The notes beneath the pieces are model-generated. The model saw only the letters and a program-made list of their open reading frames with translations. It had not been told where the DNA came from and did not search any database. The position numbers and the translations under genes are program-made. Shown one piece after another: positions 43,228 to 51,737 of a stretch of DNA of 64,000 bases (the first letter of the stretch is position 1; every line of letters starts with the position of its first letter). The DNA is from Eubacterium sp. (lineage in GTDB: Bacteria; Bacillota; Clostridia; Oscillospirales; Acutalibacteraceae), in contig JAFSRN010000004.1 in NCBI GenBank assembly GCA_017446095.1, forward strand, positions 62,001 to 126,000, given 5' to 3'.

Positions 43228-43262
43228 ACAAAAAAGAGGCTGCTTTTGCAAGCAACCTCTTT
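43228..43262 (-). terminator. terminator of the 43.3-44.8 kb membrane-protein genes
   Basis: AAAGAGGCTGCTT (43233-43245) pairs with AAGCAACCTCTTT (43250-43262) with one mismatch. On the minus strand a T run follows. Confidence 0.85.
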
Positions 43263-43266
43263 AATA

Positions 43267-43875
43267 TTATTCTTCGTCTTTTTTCTTTTCTTCAAGGGCT
43301 GCCTCTGCTTCGGCGAGCTGCGCTTTTTTCTTATCCTCGCGTCTTGACCAGCTGAGGTACCACAGATAGATGAGGTACGCTGCGCAGCAGACTGCAAACA
43401 CTGCAACCGCCCAGCGGAAACCTGCAAGCACCTTGTTTGCATTTTCCTGCGCGGATACAAGGAAGCCGACTGTTACAAGCTGCCCCTGACCAATGTTTTC
43501 CTTGACACCGGTGTCGCTCTTTTTATTATCGTTTTCGCCCTTAAGCTTTTTGGACTCGGCATACTCCTTGTCGGTCATATAAACGCCGCCTTCAAGGTAA
43601 ACCTTTTTATCATTTTTATCAAGATAGTAGGTGTTGTATGCTTCAATCGGGTCGTTCTTTTTAGGGTCGAACTTCTTATTTTCCTCAATATAGAACGTGA
43701 GCTTTTTGCCGTCGGAATCCGTGTACTCAAGCGTTTCGGGCATAAGCGCTATGGAAAGCTTGGTGTAAACAGGCTGCGAAAGCTTGATAAGCAACGTTCC
43801 CGTGATGCCTGCAACAAGCAGCACGCCGAGGATGACGCCGATGATTATTACTCTCTTTTTTTGCTTGGTGTTCAT
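43267..43875 (-). CDS. membrane protein of unknown function with two transmembrane helices
   Basis: The 202-residue protein has an N-terminal helix (VIIIGVILGVLLVAGITGTLL, about 9-30), an extracytoplasmic part containing LTFYIEENKKFDPKKNDPIE and DKNDKKVYLEGGVYMTDKEY, a second helix (WAVAVFAVCCAAYLIYLWYL) and a charged tail ending AALEEKKKDEE. I do not recognise a family. It follows the zinc-ribbon membrane gene by 17 bp. Both end in similar Lys/Glu-rich tails, as does the nearby GPH transporter. Confidence 0.7.
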   Translation of the reverse strand: MNTKQKKRVIIIGVILGVLLVAGITGTLLIKLSQPVYTKLSIALMPETLEYTDSDGKKLTFYIEENKKFDPKKNDPIEAYNTYYLDKNDKKVYLEGGVYMTDKEYAESKKLKGENDNKKSDTGVKENIGQGQLVTVGFLVSAQENANKVLAGFRWAVAVFAVCCAAYLIYLWYLSWSRREDKKKAQLAEAEAALEEKKKDEE

Positions 43876-43892
43876 TTGAAATTACTCCCGGG

Positions 43893-44822
43893 TTATTTTT
43901 TCTTGTTCTCTTTTTCCTTGCGGGCAGCGAGCTTTGCCTTTGCTTCGGCAACGATTCTCTCCTGCTCTTCCTTAGCCTTCTTCTCGGCTTCTTCCTGAGC
44001 CTTTTCGCGCTCAATTCTCTTTTGCTCTTCTTTAGCTTCCTTTTCAGCCTTGCGTGCAAGACGTTCTTCCTCAAGCTGTTCGTGCGACTTTGCAGGAGCG
44101 CGCATTACAAGGAAGTTGAACACAAGTGCAACAACGAGCAGAAGCAGTGCCACAAAGTAGCCCCACATAACTCCGCCGCTGATGTTATAAAGCGGAATAT
44201 CGCCGAAGTTAACTGCAGTTTCCGCGCCGGTACCCTTCATACCGATTGTGAACATAATTGACGAAAGGATACAGCTTGCGATGCCAAGTGCGTCAAAAAT
44301 CACCATAAGCTTTGACTTGGGGTGCTTGTTGGTAAACAGAATCATAAAGAATGCGATTACCATAAACAGCAGGCTAAGCACCATAAAGAAAACGGCAAGC
44401 ATAGTATATGTAAGAACGCCGCTTTTGCCCTCATAGCCCATATTGGTGAAATACAGCCCCATATTGCCGAAGAAGCTCTTGAACAGATCAAGAAGCGTTT
44501 TGCCGTCGGTGGAGATACCAAACAAGTCAATGCCGATGCTCTGTGCGTCGCTTGTGATTTTATACCACGGAAGAATGTAGCCGATTGCAGGTATAAAGGA
44601 CATAATAATACGCACTATACGAAGCTTGGTTCCCCAGATAGAATATGTGAACATATTCATAGTCTTGTGGAATGCAAGCGACCTTTCGGCAGCTTTTTCA
44701 GCGTCCTCTTCAAGACGTGCTTCCCAGTTAAAGTTAGGGATAGAAACACCGCACTCTTTACATTCCGCTTTGAACTCATACCAGCGCAGTCTTCTACCGC
44801 AATTAGGACAGGTACTTGCCAT
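43893..44822 (-). CDS. zinc-ribbon membrane protein with charged coiled-coil tail
   Basis: The 309-residue protein opens with a zinc ribbon (MASTCPNCGRRLRWYEFKAE then CKECGVSIPNF). Four membrane helices follow (about 70-90, 135-165, 175-195 and 220-240, for example VLTYTMLAVFFMVLSLLFMV). The tail (about 250-309) is continuous Lys/Glu/Ala/Arg, probably a coiled coil, with repeats like EEQKRIEREKAQEEAEKKAK. No enzyme motif is visible. It is transcribed leftward from its own promoter, divergent from the second GPH transporter. The shared charged tails in this neighbourhood suggest that these membrane proteins contact one another. Confidence 0.73.
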   Translation of the reverse strand: MASTCPNCGRRLRWYEFKAECKECGVSIPNFNWEARLEEDAEKAAERSLAFHKTMNMFTYSIWGTKLRIVRIIMSFIPAIGYILPWYKITSDAQSIGIDLFGISTDGKTLLDLFKSFFGNMGLYFTNMGYEGKSGVLTYTMLAVFFMVLSLLFMVIAFFMILFTNKHPKSKLMVIFDALGIASCILSSIMFTIGMKGTGAETAVNFGDIPLYNISGGVMWGYFVALLLLVVALVFNFLVMRAPAKSHEQLEEERLARKAEKEAKEEQKRIEREKAQEEAEKKAKEEQERIVAEAKAKLAARKEKENKKK

Positions 44823-44866
44823 AATGACACCTCTCTAACGATAATTCAAATAGTTATTCAAATATC

Positions 44867-44895
44867 ATTTTATCCTCTTTTGAGTCGAATGTCAA
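44867..44895 (-). promoter_or_regulatory. sigma-A promoter of the zinc-ribbon membrane gene
   Basis: TTGACA (44890-44895) and TAAAAT (44867-44872) on the minus strand are 17 bp apart. Confidence 0.77.
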
Positions 44896-44943
44896 TAATA
44901 AATGTTGTTTTGACTAATTATTTGTTTTCAAGCAAAAAAAGTG

Positions 44944-44972
44944 TTGATTTAATTATTACACTATGATAATAT
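44944..44972 (+). promoter_or_regulatory. sigma-A promoter of the second GPH transporter
   Basis: TTGATT (44944-44949) and TAATAT (44967-44972) are 17 bp apart, with a leader of about 50 bases before the TTG start at 45028. Confidence 0.66.
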
Positions 44973-45027
44973 ATTATTGTTATTATTCGGATATTTTATT
45001 TTCCGGTGCAGAAATGAGGGGAAAGTT

Positions 45028-46569
45028 TTGGCGGATACAGTAGTTAACGAAGAAATTACTACCGAAGAAATGGACGCGCTTGACAAACTCGCGTACACCA
45101 AAAAGAATTATCTTACTCCAAAGGAAATCGCTGCTTACGTTCTTGTAAACTTCGGACAAAAGAATTTAGGTCAGTTTACCTCGGCGTTTAAGGAATTCTT
45201 TATGATTCAGTTCCTTAAACTGAACACAACCGCATATGCTAACATCAACCTGTTTGCATCAATATACGACGCTGTTGACGATACGATTTCCGGTCTTATT
45301 ATCGACAGAACGCGTACCAGATGGGGACGTGTAAGACCGTTCTTCATCCTGCCGCTGCCGCTTTGGATTATCGGCGGATATATGATGTTTACCGTACCGA
45401 GCGGTCATCTGAGTTCCGGCTTCAAGGTTGCATGGGCGTCAATCGCTATTGTAATTTACGGTCTTGGTATGAGTTACTTCGGCGCCTGGGGACTAATGAT
45501 TTACAACATCACCCCGAACACGAACGAACGTAACAACCTTATTACGATTACAAAGTTCTTTGAGCTGTTCGGCGTATGGCTTCCGTCGCTCGTACCTGTA
45601 CTTGTTACCCTGCTTCCGAAGGTAAGCCCCAAGTTTACAATGGTTGGCATTTATAGCGGATTTGCGTACTTTATGCTTATACTTGCCGCGGCGTTCTCCG
45701 TATTCGGCTTCTTCAATATGCGTGAAAGAGTTCCGCTTATGAGCCGTGAGGAAATGAACGAAACCTCGGTACTTGAATCAATCAAGAACATCTTCTCGAA
45801 CAAGCCGCTGCTTGTTACGATTCTTGCAGAGTTCTTTAACAACTTCAAGGCTGTCGGCGGCTCGTCGGAGCAGTACTTCTGGCTTAACAACACAGGTTCG
45901 CTTATGAACCAGACAATCTGCGGTCTGTTTACAGGTATTCCTAACTACGTTATGGTACCTATCGCTGCCAAGATGGTTAAAAAGCTCGGCGCGAGAATGA
46001 CTGCTATCATCGCAGGTGTGTTCGGTTTCGTTGCATATATGGGACTGTTTATCTGCGGTTATCACCCGTTTGGACAAACATTTGAGCAGCACAAGATTGC
46101 TAACCTTGCATTTGTAATTGTAGGTCTTACAATCTGCGGTCTGCCGAACAAGATTATTCAGGTTGCTAACCCGATTCTTACAGCCGAAGCGCTTGACTGG
46201 ATGGAATGGAAGCACGGCATGAGGAACGAAGCGCTTGTTACCACGGTACAGGGCTACTTCATCAAGCTTGCTACATCTGTTACAGGCTGGCTGTCGGGTA
46301 TGGTACTTACTTGGATTAACTACATACCTCTTACCGACTCGCTGGGCAACGCTATTCCGCAGACTGACCCGAAGATGCTTTCAGGTATCTGGGCGGTATT
46401 CTGCATCCTCCCTGCTCTTGCAAGAGGACTTTACGGCGTATCGTTCATCCTCTACCCGATTCACGGCAAGCTGCAGCAGGAAATGGTTGTTGAACTTGCT
46501 GACATCCGTGCTGAAAGGCTTAAGGAACAAGAGGCACTCGGCGCAGCATCTGAAGCTGACGGCGAATAA
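45028..46569 (+). CDS. GPH-type (MFS) transporter
   Basis: I choose the TTG at 45028 (reads M-A-D-T-V-V-N-E-E), preceded by GAGGGG. A longer in-frame reading would start in the promoter region. The 513-residue protein has 12 predicted helices. GPH signatures include the first-loop YLTPKEIAAYVLVNFGQKNL, ASIYDAVDDTISGLIIDRTR, TRWGRVRPFFILPLPLWIIG and EALDWMEWKHGMRNEALVTT near the end. These proteins import glycosides with a cation. It is about 33% shorter than its neighbour because it lacks the long tail. Substrate unknown. Confidence 0.87.
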   Translation: MADTVVNEEITTEEMDALDKLAYTKKNYLTPKEIAAYVLVNFGQKNLGQFTSAFKEFFMIQFLKLNTTAYANINLFASIYDAVDDTISGLIIDRTRTRWGRVRPFFILPLPLWIIGGYMMFTVPSGHLSSGFKVAWASIAIVIYGLGMSYFGAWGLMIYNITPNTNERNNLITITKFFELFGVWLPSLVPVLVTLLPKVSPKFTMVGIYSGFAYFMLILAAAFSVFGFFNMRERVPLMSREEMNETSVLESIKNIFSNKPLLVTILAEFFNNFKAVGGSSEQYFWLNNTGSLMNQTICGLFTGIPNYVMVPIAAKMVKKLGARMTAIIAGVFGFVAYMGLFICGYHPFGQTFEQHKIANLAFVIVGLTICGLPNKIIQVANPILTAEALDWMEWKHGMRNEALVTTVQGYFIKLATSVTGWLSGMVLTWINYIPLTDSLGNAIPQTDPKMLSGIWAVFCILPALARGLYGVSFILYPIHGKLQQEMVVELADIRAERLKEQEALGAASEADGE

Positions 46570-46588
46570 TTAAATAACTTTGATTTGG

Positions 46589-46614
46589 AAAGGCGGCTGG
46601 GCAGTCGCCTTTTT
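46589..46614 (+). terminator. terminator after the second GPH transporter
   Basis: AAAGGCG (46589-46595) pairs with CGCCTTT (46606-46612) and is followed by T residues. It lies 35 bp upstream of hppA, which has no obvious separate promoter. Confidence 0.7.
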
Positions 46615-46648
46615 AGATAAAACACAGCAAAAGATTGGACGTGGTTTT

Positions 46649-48706
46649 TTGAACAACTCAACAATATTAATTCTGTTAATCATCGGTATTGCGGCAGGTC
46701 TTGTTTCGCTTGCGTTTGCACTGCTTACGGCGCACTCGATTAACAAAAAGGACGCAGGCAACGACCGTATGCGCGAAATCGCAAAGAACATTGAGGACGG
46801 CGCAAAAGCGTTCCTCTACAGCGAATATAAAATTCTTGTGTTCTTTGTAATTGCACTTGCAATACTTATTACAATACTTATCGACTACAAAACTGCGCTT
46901 TGCTTCCTGCTCGGCGCGCTGTTCTCAACACTCGCAGGCTACCTCGGTATGACGGTTGCCACAAGAGCAAACGTAAGGACGGCGAACGCCGCAAAGGAAA
47001 GCGGTATGTCAAACGCGCTTAAGGTTGCGTTTTCCGGCGGCGCGGTAATGGGACTTTCGGTTGTAGGTCTCGGCGTTGTCGGCATTGCGGCAATCTTCCT
47101 GATTGTCAGCCGTACTACAAAGCTTGTTAACAGCGGCGACGCACTCAGCATCCTCACGGGCTTCAGCCTCGGTGCTTCTTCAATTGCGCTGTTTGCGCGT
47201 GTGGGCGGCGGTATTTACACAAAAGCCGCTGACGTAGGCGCAGACCTTGTTGGTAAGGTTGAAGCAGGCATCCCCGAGGACGACCCGCGCAACCCTGCTA
47301 CTATTGCGGATAACGTTGGCGACAATGTTGGCGACGTTGCAGGTATGGGTGCAGACCTGTTTGAATCGTATGTTGGCTCGATTATTTCCGCCATCACGCT
47401 TGCGTTTGCATCGCAGGCAGGCGATATTGCAATTAGAATGGCGCTGTTCCCGATTATCCTTTGCGGTGCGGGAATCATCGCTTCCATCCTCTCTACGGTT
47501 GTTGTAGCGAACTCGGGCGGCAAGAATCCGCAGAAGTCGCTCAACATCGGCGAATATTTGACCACGGGTCTTGTGCTGTGCGCAGGCGCTTTGCTTTCCG
47601 TAAGGCTGCTTGGCAACTGGAGTGGTTTTGCCTGCGTATTTGCAGGACTGCTTGTAGGCACGGTTATCGGCAAGCTTACGGAGATTTACACATCCGACCA
47701 GTACAAGTCGGTTAAAGAGATTGCGGAATCCTCAAAAACAGGCGCGGCTACAAACATCATCAGCGGTCTTTCCGTTGGTATGAGGTCGACCTGCTTCCCG
47801 ATTCTTTTCATCGCAATCGGTATTCTTGTATCGTACAAGTTCTACGGTCTTTACGGCATTGCGCTTGCGGCTGTGGGTATGCTTTCAACAACAGGTATGA
47901 CAATCGCCGTTGACGCTTACGGCCCGATTGCGGATAACGCAGGCGGTATTGCGGAGATGAGCGAGCTTGACCCTGAAGTAAGAGAGATTACAGATAAGCT
48001 TGACTCTGTGGGCAACACGACTGCGGCTATAGGCAAGGGCTTTGCAATCGGCTCTGCCGCACTCACCGCGCTTGCGCTGTTTGCAAGCTACGCGCAGACG
48101 ACTAAAATCAACGGCGCTGGTATGAGCATCCTCAACCCGAAGGTTGTAGTCGGTCTGTTTATCGGCGGTATGCTGCCGTTCCTGTTCTCCGCATTTACGA
48201 TGAGCAGCGTGGGCAAGGCTGCTAACAAGATGATTGAAGAGGTTAGGCGCCAGTTCCGCGAGAAGCCGGGAATCCTTGAAGGCAAGGACGACCCCGATTA
48301 CAAAAACTGCGTTGCAATTTCCACAAACGCGGCGCTGCACGAGATGATACTTCCCGGTATTATGGCAGTGGTTTCACCGCTTGTTATCGGCTTCCTGCTC
48401 GGCGTTGAGGCGCTTGGCGGTCTGCTTGCAGGCTCGCTTGTAAGCGGCGTTATGATGGCGATATTTATGGCGAACTCGGGCGGTTCGTGGGACAACGCGA
48501 AGAAGTACATAGAGGGACTTCACGAAGGCGGCAAGGGCTCGGAAGCGCACAAGGCTGCCGTAGTCGGCGATACGGTTGGCGACCCGTTCAAGGACACGTC
48601 GGGACCGTCAATCAACATCCTTATTAAACTTATGACAATCGTTTCGCTCGTTTTCTCGGCATCGTTTATGATTGCAAACGGCGGCAACGGAATAGTAAAT
48701 TTCTGA
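46649..48706 (+). CDS. hppA: membrane-bound, ion-translocating pyrophosphatase (K+-dependent type)
   Basis: The TTG at 46649 ([15 protein letters not shown]) gives 685 residues; earlier in-frame codons lie in the preceding terminator. The protein couples PPi hydrolysis to export of Na+ or H+ through about 16 helices. Substrate-binding motifs are intact: [20 protein letters not shown], then [20 protein letters not shown], and the C-terminal [20 protein letters not shown]. The sequence [10 protein letters not shown] has Ala where K+-independent enzymes have Lys, which marks the K+-dependent class, many of which pump Na+. It would conserve energy from biosynthetic PPi in an anaerobe. Confidence 0.94.
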   Translation: MNNSTILILLIIGIAAGLVSLAFALLTAHSINKKDAGNDRMREIAKNIEDGAKAFLYSEYKILVFFVIALAILITILIDYKTALCFLLGALFSTLAGYLGMTVATRANVRTANAAKESGMSNALKVAFSGGAVMGLSVVGLGVVGIAAIFLIVSRTTKLVNSGDALSILTGFSLGASSIALFARVGGGIYTKAADVGADLVGKVEAGIPEDDPRNPATIADNVGDNVGDVAGMGADLFESYVGSIISAITLAFASQAGDIAIRMALFPIILCGAGIIASILSTVVVANSGGKNPQKSLNIGEYLTTGLVLCAGALLSVRLLGNWSGFACVFAGLLVGTVIGKLTEIYTSDQYKSVKEIAESSKTGAATNIISGLSVGMRSTCFPILFIAIGILVSYKFYGLYGIALAAVGMLSTTGMTIAVDAYGPIADNAGGIAEMSELDPEVREITDKLDSVGNTTAAIGKGFAIGSAALTALALFASYAQTTKINGAGMSILNPKVVVGLFIGGMLPFLFSAFTMSSVGKAANKMIEEVRRQFREKPGILEGKDDPDYKNCVAISTNAALHEMILPGIMAVVSPLVIGFLLGVEALGGLLAGSLVSGVMMAIFMANSGGSWDNAKKYIEGLHEGGKGSEAHKAAVVGDTVGDPFKDTSGPSINILIKLMTIVSLVFSASFMIANGGNGIVNF

Positions 48707-48730
48707 TTACATTTAAAACAGAAACATTTT

Positions 48731-48796
48731 ATTGCCCTGCGGGCAATCGAAAAAATCGTTTATTTTTTCGCGGGAGGGCGGGGACGCCCTCCCCTA
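48731..48796. repeat. three consecutive hairpins after hppA
   Basis: Within 66 bp: ATTGCCC-TGC-GGGCAAT (48731-48747), CGAAAAAAT with ATTTTTTCG (48749-48770), and GGGAGGGCG with CGCCCTCCC (48772-48792) followed by CTAC. The last reads GTAGGGGAGGGCG on the minus strand, so it shares the GTAGGG head of the other REP-like repeats. The set may terminate hppA transcription. Confidence 0.7.
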
Positions 48797-48831
48797 CTTT
48801 ATATTAATGTAAATAAATAAGGGGTGATTTA

Positions 48832-49587
48832 ATGAAGTTTATATCATGGAATGTTAACGGCTTGCGCGCCTGCATGAACAAGGGCTTTGCAGAGTACTTT
48901 GATGAGCAGAGTGCGGATATTTTCTGCGTGCAGGAAACCAAGCTGCAGGAGGGGCAGATTGACTTTGCGCCCGACGGCTACTGCTGCTACTGGAACTATG
49001 CTGATAAAAAGGGCTACTCGGGCACGGCGATTTTTGCAAAAGCCGAGCCGCTTGCGGTTACCTACGGAATAGGCATTGACGAGCACGACCACGAGGGCAG
49101 AGTTATTACGCTTGAATACGATAACTTTTACTTTGTAACGGTGTATGTGCCGAACTCGCAAAACGAGTTAAAGCGCCTTGACTACCGTATGAAGTGGGAG
49201 GACGACTTCCTTAACTACATCAAGTCGCTTGACGAAAAGAAGCCCGTTATCTACTGCGGCGACCTGAACGTTGCGCATAAGGAAATCTACCTTAAAAATC
49301 CGAAAACCAACCGCAAAAACGCAGGCTTTACGGACGAAGAGCGCGCAAAGTTCAGCGCTGTGCTTGACAGCGGTTTTACCGACACATACCGCCATTTTTA
49401 CCCCGACACAGAGGGCGTATACTCCTGGTGGTCGTACCGCTTTAAGGCGCGTGAGAAGAACGCAGGCTGGCGCATAGACTACTTTGTTACTTCAAAAAGG
49501 CTTAACGACAAGCTTGTGGGCGCAAAGATTCACACGGACGTTTTAGGCTCTGACCACTGCCCCGTTGAACTGGACATTGACTTATGA
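48832..49587 (+). CDS. xth: exodeoxyribonuclease III
   Basis: The 251-residue enzyme cleaves at abasic sites and removes 3' blocking groups during base-excision repair. All AP-endonuclease motifs are visible: MKFISWNVNGLRACMNKGF, FCVQETKLQEGQ with the metal Glu, VTVYVPNSQN, IYCGDLNVAHKEIYLKNPK, GFTDTYRHFYPDTEGVYSWW, WRIDYFVTS and LGSDHCPVELDI with the catalytic Asp-His. Length is normal. GGGGTGATTTA precedes the ATG. The stop overlaps the next start by 4 bp (ATGA). Confidence 0.96.
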   Translation: MKFISWNVNGLRACMNKGFAEYFDEQSADIFCVQETKLQEGQIDFAPDGYCCYWNYADKKGYSGTAIFAKAEPLAVTYGIGIDEHDHEGRVITLEYDNFYFVTVYVPNSQNELKRLDYRMKWEDDFLNYIKSLDEKKPVIYCGDLNVAHKEIYLKNPKTNRKNAGFTDEERAKFSAVLDSGFTDTYRHFYPDTEGVYSWWSYRFKAREKNAGWRIDYFVTSKRLNDKLVGAKIHTDVLGSDHCPVELDIDL

Positions 49588-50141
49588 TAAAGCGGTACAT
49601 ATCGCTGATTCTCGGCGCGATTTCAACGGCGTACACGGTGTGGTATATGCACTACGGCGTACCGTATCAAAACAGCGGCGCACTGTCCAAAATTGGGCTT
49701 GAGCACAGGGGCGCGTTCTGGGTGTGGGGCGTACTGACTTACGCCACTCTTGCAATCGGTTTAGCGCTTTCGTACAGGAGGTACACAAAAACAAAGGCGT
49801 ACATTCCCCTGCTTGCGGTATCCGGCGCAGGTATGCTGCTGACTTTGATGTTTGACTTTGAATACCGCAAAATGCCCGACTACTATTTGCACTGCGCGGG
49901 CTCGCTTGCATTTTCCGCAGTGACGGGAGGGGCGGTGCTGATACTGTTTATACTGACTTACAAAAAGGCAAAGATGTTCTGCGCGTTTACGTGGATAACA
50001 GGAATAATACTTGCATCAGATTTGATATGCCTGCTGATATTTAAGGAAACGGGGCTAATTGAAGCGCTGCCCGTTTTTGCAGGATACCTTATGCTTGGAT
50101 TAACAAATTTGAGGAGGGATAAGGTTGAGATTAAACGATAA
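49584..50141 (+). CDS. membrane protein of unknown function with five to six helices
   Basis: The 185-residue protein is almost entirely hydrophobic, with helices at about 5-24, 46-65, 73-92, 101-125, 130-150 and 160-178, including AYIPLLAVSGAGMLLTLMF and AFTWITGIILASDLICLLIF. The pattern RKMPDYYLHCAGSLAFSA is distinctive but I do not recognise a family; a DUF998-like or small sensor fold is possible. It overlaps exoA by 4 bp and the PLP decarboxylase by 17 bp, so all three are probably co-translated. Confidence 0.7.
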   Translation: MIKRYISLILGAISTAYTVWYMHYGVPYQNSGALSKIGLEHRGAFWVWGVLTYATLAIGLALSYRRYTKTKAYIPLLAVSGAGMLLTLMFDFEYRKMPDYYLHCAGSLAFSAVTGGAVLILFILTYKKAKMFCAFTWITGIILASDLICLLIFKETGLIEALPVFAGYLMLGLTNLRRDKVEIKR

Positions 50142-51435
50142 ATTAAACAGCGTTGAGCGCTACCCCTTCCATATGCCGGGGCACAAACGCAACAAAAAAT
50201 TCGGCATCGCAGGTGCGGAAATTGACGTAACGGAAATTGAAAGCTTTGACAACCTGCACAGCCCCGACGGTGTGATACTTGATATAGAAAACAGGCTTGC
50301 GCGGCACTACAAAAGCGCAAAGTCGTTTATGACGGTTAACGGCTCAACTGTCGGCGTGCTTGCGGCTGTTCACGCGGTGTGCAACAGGGGCGACAAAATT
50401 ATTATTGCGCGCAACTGCCACAAAAGCGTGTTTAATGCTTGCTATCTGCTGAATCTTAAAATCGCGTATATTGAGCCTGAATTTGACAGCGAATGCGGCT
50501 ACTATACTCAGGTCACGCAGAGCGCGGTTGATGAGGCTGTCAGGGCGCACGGCGACGCCAAAGCGGTGGTGATTACCTCACCCACATATGAGGGCATAAT
50601 CAGCAATATTACCGTTTCCCTGCCGCTGATTGTTGACGCGGCGCACGGCGCACACCTCGGCACAAAGCCGTTCCCCGAATACCCGAAGGGCGACATAGTG
50701 ATTTCCAGCCTGCACAAAACGCTGCCTGCGCTTACGCAGACAGCAGTTGCAAGCATATACAACGTTGACTTTGTTGACAGGTTTAAGAAGTACCTTGATA
50801 TTTTTGAAACGAGTTCACCGAGCTACGTGCTGATGAATTCCGTTGACCTGTGCCTGAAATACCTTGAGCACAGCGGCAGCGACTTTGCACAGTACTACGG
50901 CGAACTGCGGAAGATACACACGCTCGGGCTTAAGTGGCTTAAGATTAAGCGCACCGATGATTTGGGCAAGATTGTTGTATCCACTGCAGGCGCAAGCATA
51001 AACGCGCAGGATCTGGCTGACGCGCTTCGCACACGGTATAATATTGAAATTGAAGCGGTGCTTTGCGAACACATCATACTTATGACCTCGGTTGCGGACA
51101 CGAAAAAGGCGTTTGAGCAGCTTAAAACGGCGCTTGTTACTATCGACTGCGAATGTGACAAAAAAAGCTTCAGAAAGCCGTTTGAAAAGCCGCCCTGCCC
51201 CGACGGTATTATCACTATAAGCGACTGCGACGGCGGCACACGCTGCGACATAAAAAATGCGGCAGGCAAAACCGCAAATGAGTACGTTTACGCCTATCCG
51301 CCGGATATTCCGCTGATTGTGCCGGGCGAGGTTATTACCGCGGAAATCGCAAAATACATAACCGACCTTTTGGACGCAGGCGTTAATGTGATCAGCGACA
51401 GCGGTATTTTGCCGCAGGTATTGACAAAAGGATAG
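50125..51435 (+). CDS. Orn/Lys/Arg decarboxylase-family PLP enzyme
   Basis: The 436-residue protein starts at a TTG (M-R-L-N-D-K-L) inside the end of the previous gene, with AGGAGG nearby. It matches the short, wing-less class of the Orn/Lys/Arg decarboxylase family (YaaO/SpeA-like). Motifs are YPFHMPGHKRNKKFG, SFMTVNGSTVGVLAAVHAVC, the Asp-containing LIVDAAHGAHLG that contacts PLP, and ISSLHKTLPALTQTA with the Schiff-base lysine. The product would be a polyamine precursor such as cadaverine or agmatine; substrate choice cannot be read from the sequence. Its last codons contain the -35 box of scfA. Confidence 0.88.
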   Translation: MRLNDKLNSVERYPFHMPGHKRNKKFGIAGAEIDVTEIESFDNLHSPDGVILDIENRLARHYKSAKSFMTVNGSTVGVLAAVHAVCNRGDKIIIARNCHKSVFNACYLLNLKIAYIEPEFDSECGYYTQVTQSAVDEAVRAHGDAKAVVITSPTYEGIISNITVSLPLIVDAAHGAHLGTKPFPEYPKGDIVISSLHKTLPALTQTAVASIYNVDFVDRFKKYLDIFETSSPSYVLMNSVDLCLKYLEHSGSDFAQYYGELRKIHTLGLKWLKIKRTDDLGKIVVSTAGASINAQDLADALRTRYNIEIEAVLCEHIILMTSVADTKKAFEQLKTALVTIDCECDKKSFRKPFEKPPCPDGIITISDCDGGTRCDIKNAAGKTANEYVYAYPPDIPLIVPGEVITAEIAKYITDLLDAGVNVISDSGILPQVLTKG

Positions 51436-51449
51436 TAATTAATTATAAT
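51421..51449 (+). promoter_or_regulatory. consensus sigma-A promoter of scfA
   Basis: TTGACA (51421-51426) and TATAAT (51444-51449) are exact consensus boxes 17 bp apart. The -35 box is embedded in the last codons of the upstream decarboxylase gene. This is the strongest promoter in the window. Confidence 0.88.
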
Positions 51450-51479
51450 ATATGAGAAATTAATAAAGGAGTATCTGTT

Positions 51480-51626
51480 ATGAAGAGAATTAACACTTTA
51501 AGTTCTAAAAATCTTTGCGAATCTGCTAAAAAAGGCGGCTGCGGCGAGTGCCAGACATCCTGCCAGTCAGCAAGCAAAACTTCTTGCTCGGTAGCTAATC
51601 AGCAGTGCGAGAAGAACAAGAAATAA
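51480..51626 (+). CDS. scfA: SCIFF (six cysteines in forty-five residues) ribosomal peptide precursor
   Basis: The 48-residue precursor begins MKRINTLSSKNLCESAKKGG, then shows the family block CGECQTSC, and ends with VANQQCEKNKK. Cysteines are at residues 13, 21, 24, 28, 36 and 43, six in all. AAAGGAG precedes the ATG. SCIFF peptides are near-universal in Clostridia and are crosslinked by a radical-SAM maturase, encoded next here. The peptide is atypical: residue 32 is Ser (AGC) and residue 37 is Ser (TCG). In the well-studied Clostridium thermocellum peptide, as I recall, these are the Cys and Thr joined by a thioether. Confidence 0.95.
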   Translation: MKRINTLSSKNLCESAKKGGCGECQTSCQSASKTSCSVANQQCEKNKK

Positions 51627-51635
51627 GTAAAACAC

Positions 51636-51668
51636 GGGAGGGTACAGCCCTCCCATAGTTTTTATTTT
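51636..51668 (+). terminator. terminator or attenuator between scfA and its maturase gene
   Basis: GGGAGGG (51636-51642) pairs with CCCTCCC (51648-51654), followed by ATAGTTTTTATTTTTT. It should let abundant peptide mRNA accumulate while only read-through reaches the maturase gene. Confidence 0.83.
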
Positions 51669-51737
51669 TTACATTCCCTCCGACGGCTTTGCCGCCACCA
51701 CCCTTTTAACAAGTGGGGCAAAAAGGAAAGATTATAT

